Program-made: the position numbers and the translations under genes
Assembly (NCBI GenBank): GCA_002347185.1
Contig: DDXK01000006.1
Coordinates: 1-8,153 of the forward strand
Direction of reading: 5' to 3'
Length of the DNA stretch: 8,153 nt
Source of the DNA: Desulfobulbaceae bacterium UBA2262
GTDB lineage: Bacteria > Desulfobacterota > Desulfobulbia > Desulfobulbales > Desulfurivibrionaceae
Notes under the pieces: generated by a model
Databases searched by the model: none
Told to the model about the DNA's origin: nothing
The model's input: the letters and a program-made list of their open reading frames with translations, nothing else
Shown here: positions 6,991-8,153 of the stretch, one piece after another
How positions within the stretch are numbered: position 1 is the first letter of the stretch
Layout: the number at the start of each line of letters is the position of its first letter

Positions 6991-6998
6991 AGGAGGAG
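6991..6998 (+). promoter_or_regulatory. Strong ribosome binding site setting the carbonic anhydrase start
   Basis: AGGAGGAG at 6991-6998, with the AGGAGG core 6 bases before the ATG at 7003. The frame stays open upstream to an ATG at 6736, but that start would overlap the end of the ABC-F gene and bury the signal peptide, so 7003 is chosen. Confidence 0.9.
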
Positions 6999-7002
6999 CC
7001 AC

Positions 7003-7803
7003 ATGAAAAGGATATACCCCGCCCGACACCTCTTTCTTTCGCTCGCCGTCGCCACCTCTCTTTTTGTCGTTCCCGCCGCCTTCGCCTCCGGGGGAGGCCA
7101 TGACGGCGGAACTGCCGCCCCGGCGAAAAGCGCCGAAGAAACCATCAAGGCCGCGGTGAACGGCAACGAGCAATTCAAGGCCCACCACGACAGCCATCAT
7201 TTCGACGCCTTCCAGAGCGGCCAGGCCCCCAATCTGACCGTGGTCGCCTGCTCCGACTCCCGGGTGCATACCCAGCTCTTCGGCATGCAGCCGGACAACA
7301 ACATCTTCGTCATCCGCAACATCGGCAACCAGATCAAAAACGCAGAAGGCTCCGTGGATTACGGGGTCCGCCACCTGCCCACCAGGGTGCTTCTCGTCCT
7401 GGGCCATTCCAGCTGCGGCGCCATCAAGGCCGCCATGGGCGACTACTCTGGAGAAACCACCGGGATCAAGGCGGAGCTTGACGCCCTGAAGCCGGTAATC
7501 GCCGCCGAGGACAGGAATGACGAGACGAACACCCGCTGGGGGAAGAATGTCGAGCGCAACGTCGATTTCCAGGTCAGGACCGCCATGGAACTCTACAAGG
7601 ACAAGATCGCCGGCGGCGAACTGACCGTGGTCGGCGGGGTTTACGACTTCAACGACCTCTACGGCAAGGGCCGCGGCACCCTGGTGGTCACCAACATCAA
7701 CGGCGAAACGAACCCGAACCTGATCATGGCCCACCCGGCGCTCAAGGAACTCGGCAAGGGCGAAGTTGTCAACCATGTGGGGAGCCTTGCCCCGGGGCTC
7801 TAA
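7003..7803 (+). CDS. Beta-class carbonic anhydrase with signal peptide (probably periplasmic)
   Basis: Zinc enzyme interconverting CO2 and bicarbonate; 266 residues. The beta-class zinc motifs are complete: CSDSR (C83, D85, R87) and GHSSCGA with H135 and C138. The stretch RNIGNQ (105-110) and the GSVDYGV region (116-122) are also typical. The N-terminus is a clear Sec signal peptide: KR at 2-3, hydrophobic core about 9-25, and cleavage likely after AFA (26-28). Mature protein would therefore lie in the periplasm, where it would speed CO2/bicarbonate exchange at the cell surface; this placement is inferred. The mature N-terminus has a Gly/His segment (GGGHDGG, 30-36) and a His cluster HHDSHH (61-66) that might help load metal. 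The dgt gene begins 2 bases after the stop, so the two are likely co-transcribed. I am sure of the class; the physiological role (carbon supply, pH) is not visible here. Confidence 0.95.
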   Translation: MKRIYPARHLFLSLAVATSLFVVPAAFASGGGHDGGTAAPAKSAEETIKAAVNGNEQFKAHHDSHHFDAFQSGQAPNLTVVACSDSRVHTQLFGMQPDNNIFVIRNIGNQIKNAEGSVDYGVRHLPTRVLLVLGHSSCGAIKAAMGDYSGETTGIKAELDALKPVIAAEDRNDETNTRWGKNVERNVDFQVRTAMELYKDKIAGGELTVVGGVYDFNDLYGKGRGTLVVTNINGETNPNLIMAHPALKELGKGEVVNHVGSLAPGL

Positions 7804-7805
7804 CC

Positions 7806-8153
7806 GTGACCGACCATTCCATCCGTCAGCAGATTGAGGAGCGCGAGGCCGCAAGCCTCGCGCCCTATGCGGCGTTGAGCCGCGACAGCAAAGGCCGGAT
7901 GCGGCAGGAAGAGGAATGCCCGATCCGCGGCGCTTTTCAGCGTGACCGCGACCGCATCATTCATTCAAAATCCTTCCGCCGCCTCAAGCACAAGACCCAG
8001 GTCTTCCTGGCCCCCACCGGCGATCATTACCGCACCCGGCTCACCCATGTGCTCGAAGTGAGCCAGATCGCCAGGACCATCTCCGTGGCCCTGCGCCTGA
8101 ACGGCCATCTCACCGAGGCCATCGCCCTGGGCCACGATCTCGGCCACACCCCC
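7806..8153 (+). CDS. dgt: dGTPase-like HD-domain deoxynucleoside triphosphate triphosphohydrolase (3' end cut by window edge)
   Basis: The family hydrolyses dGTP or other dNTPs to the deoxynucleoside plus triphosphate, trimming the nucleotide pool. Only the first 116 residues are visible, and the reading frame is still open at the edge. Recognisable segments are the N-terminal LAPYAALS (18-25), FQRDRDRIIHSKSFRRLKHK (44-63), TRLTHVLEVSQIART (77-91) with metal-ligand candidate H81, and the HD motif GHDLGHTP (109-116, H110/D111). This wording fits the dGTPase-like subgroup common outside enterobacteria. The start is taken as GTG at 7806, 2 bases after the carbonic anhydrase stop. No ATG lies nearby before codon 32, which is already inside conserved sequence. 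The ribosome site is weak (GGGG at 7794-7797), consistent with coupling to the gene upstream. Substrate preference cannot be judged from this fragment. Confidence 0.93.
   Translation, partial: MTDHSIRQQIEEREAASLAPYAALSRDSKGRMRQEEECPIRGAFQRDRDRIIHSKSFRRLKHKTQVFLAPTGDHYRTRLTHVLEVSQIARTISVALRLNGHLTEAIALGHDLGHTP

Noticed and set aside
6736..7002. N-terminal extension of the carbonic anhydrase back to ATG 6736
   Set aside because: It would overlap the ABC-F coding end, has no good ribosome site, and would place the signal peptide internally; AGGAGG before ATG 7003 settles the start.

Overview
The window (8,153 bases, GC-rich) looks like an ordinary chromosomal stretch from a Gram-negative, probably delta-type bacterium (Desulfobacterota/Desulfuromonadota-like). 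The reasons are an exported protein set needing a periplasm, a PpsR-type regulator, a chemoreceptor with CZB domains, and a membrane histidine kinase of a style I associate with that group. The taxonomic call is inference from gene style, not from a marker gene. I see no transposase, integrase, tRNA, rRNA, CRISPR array or phage gene.

Layout: (1) positions 1-1917, minus strand, a chemoreceptor (methyl-accepting chemotaxis protein) cut by the left edge. Its sensor region, between two membrane segments, holds two zinc-binding CZB-like units with matching ligand spacing. (2) A 189-base divergent intergenic region. (3) 2107-2940, plus strand, ppsR, a bifunctional ADP-dependent kinase / Pi-dependent pyrophosphorylase that controls PEP synthase. 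A hairpin with a T-run follows it, overlapping a promoter-like sequence. (4) 3089-3541 and 3548-4663, a two-gene unit: a small histidine-containing membrane protein of unknown family and a three-helix membrane sensor histidine kinase with no response regulator in view. (5) 4836-6821, an ABC-F ATPase closest in style to YheS. (6) 7003-7803, a beta-class carbonic anhydrase with a signal peptide, so probably periplasmic. (7) 7806-8153, the start of a dGTPase-like HD phosphohydrolase (dgt), 2 bases after the carbonic anhydrase and cut by the right edge.

The genes do not form one pathway. They sample sensing (chemoreceptor, membrane kinase), carbon-flux control (ppsR, carbonic anhydrase), ribosome maintenance (ABC-F) and nucleotide pool control (dgt). 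The most distinctive items are the tandem periplasmic CZB chemoreceptor and the small membrane protein/histidine kinase pair, which may together form a six-helix sensor with conserved-looking histidines. I found no clear new defence or mobile system.
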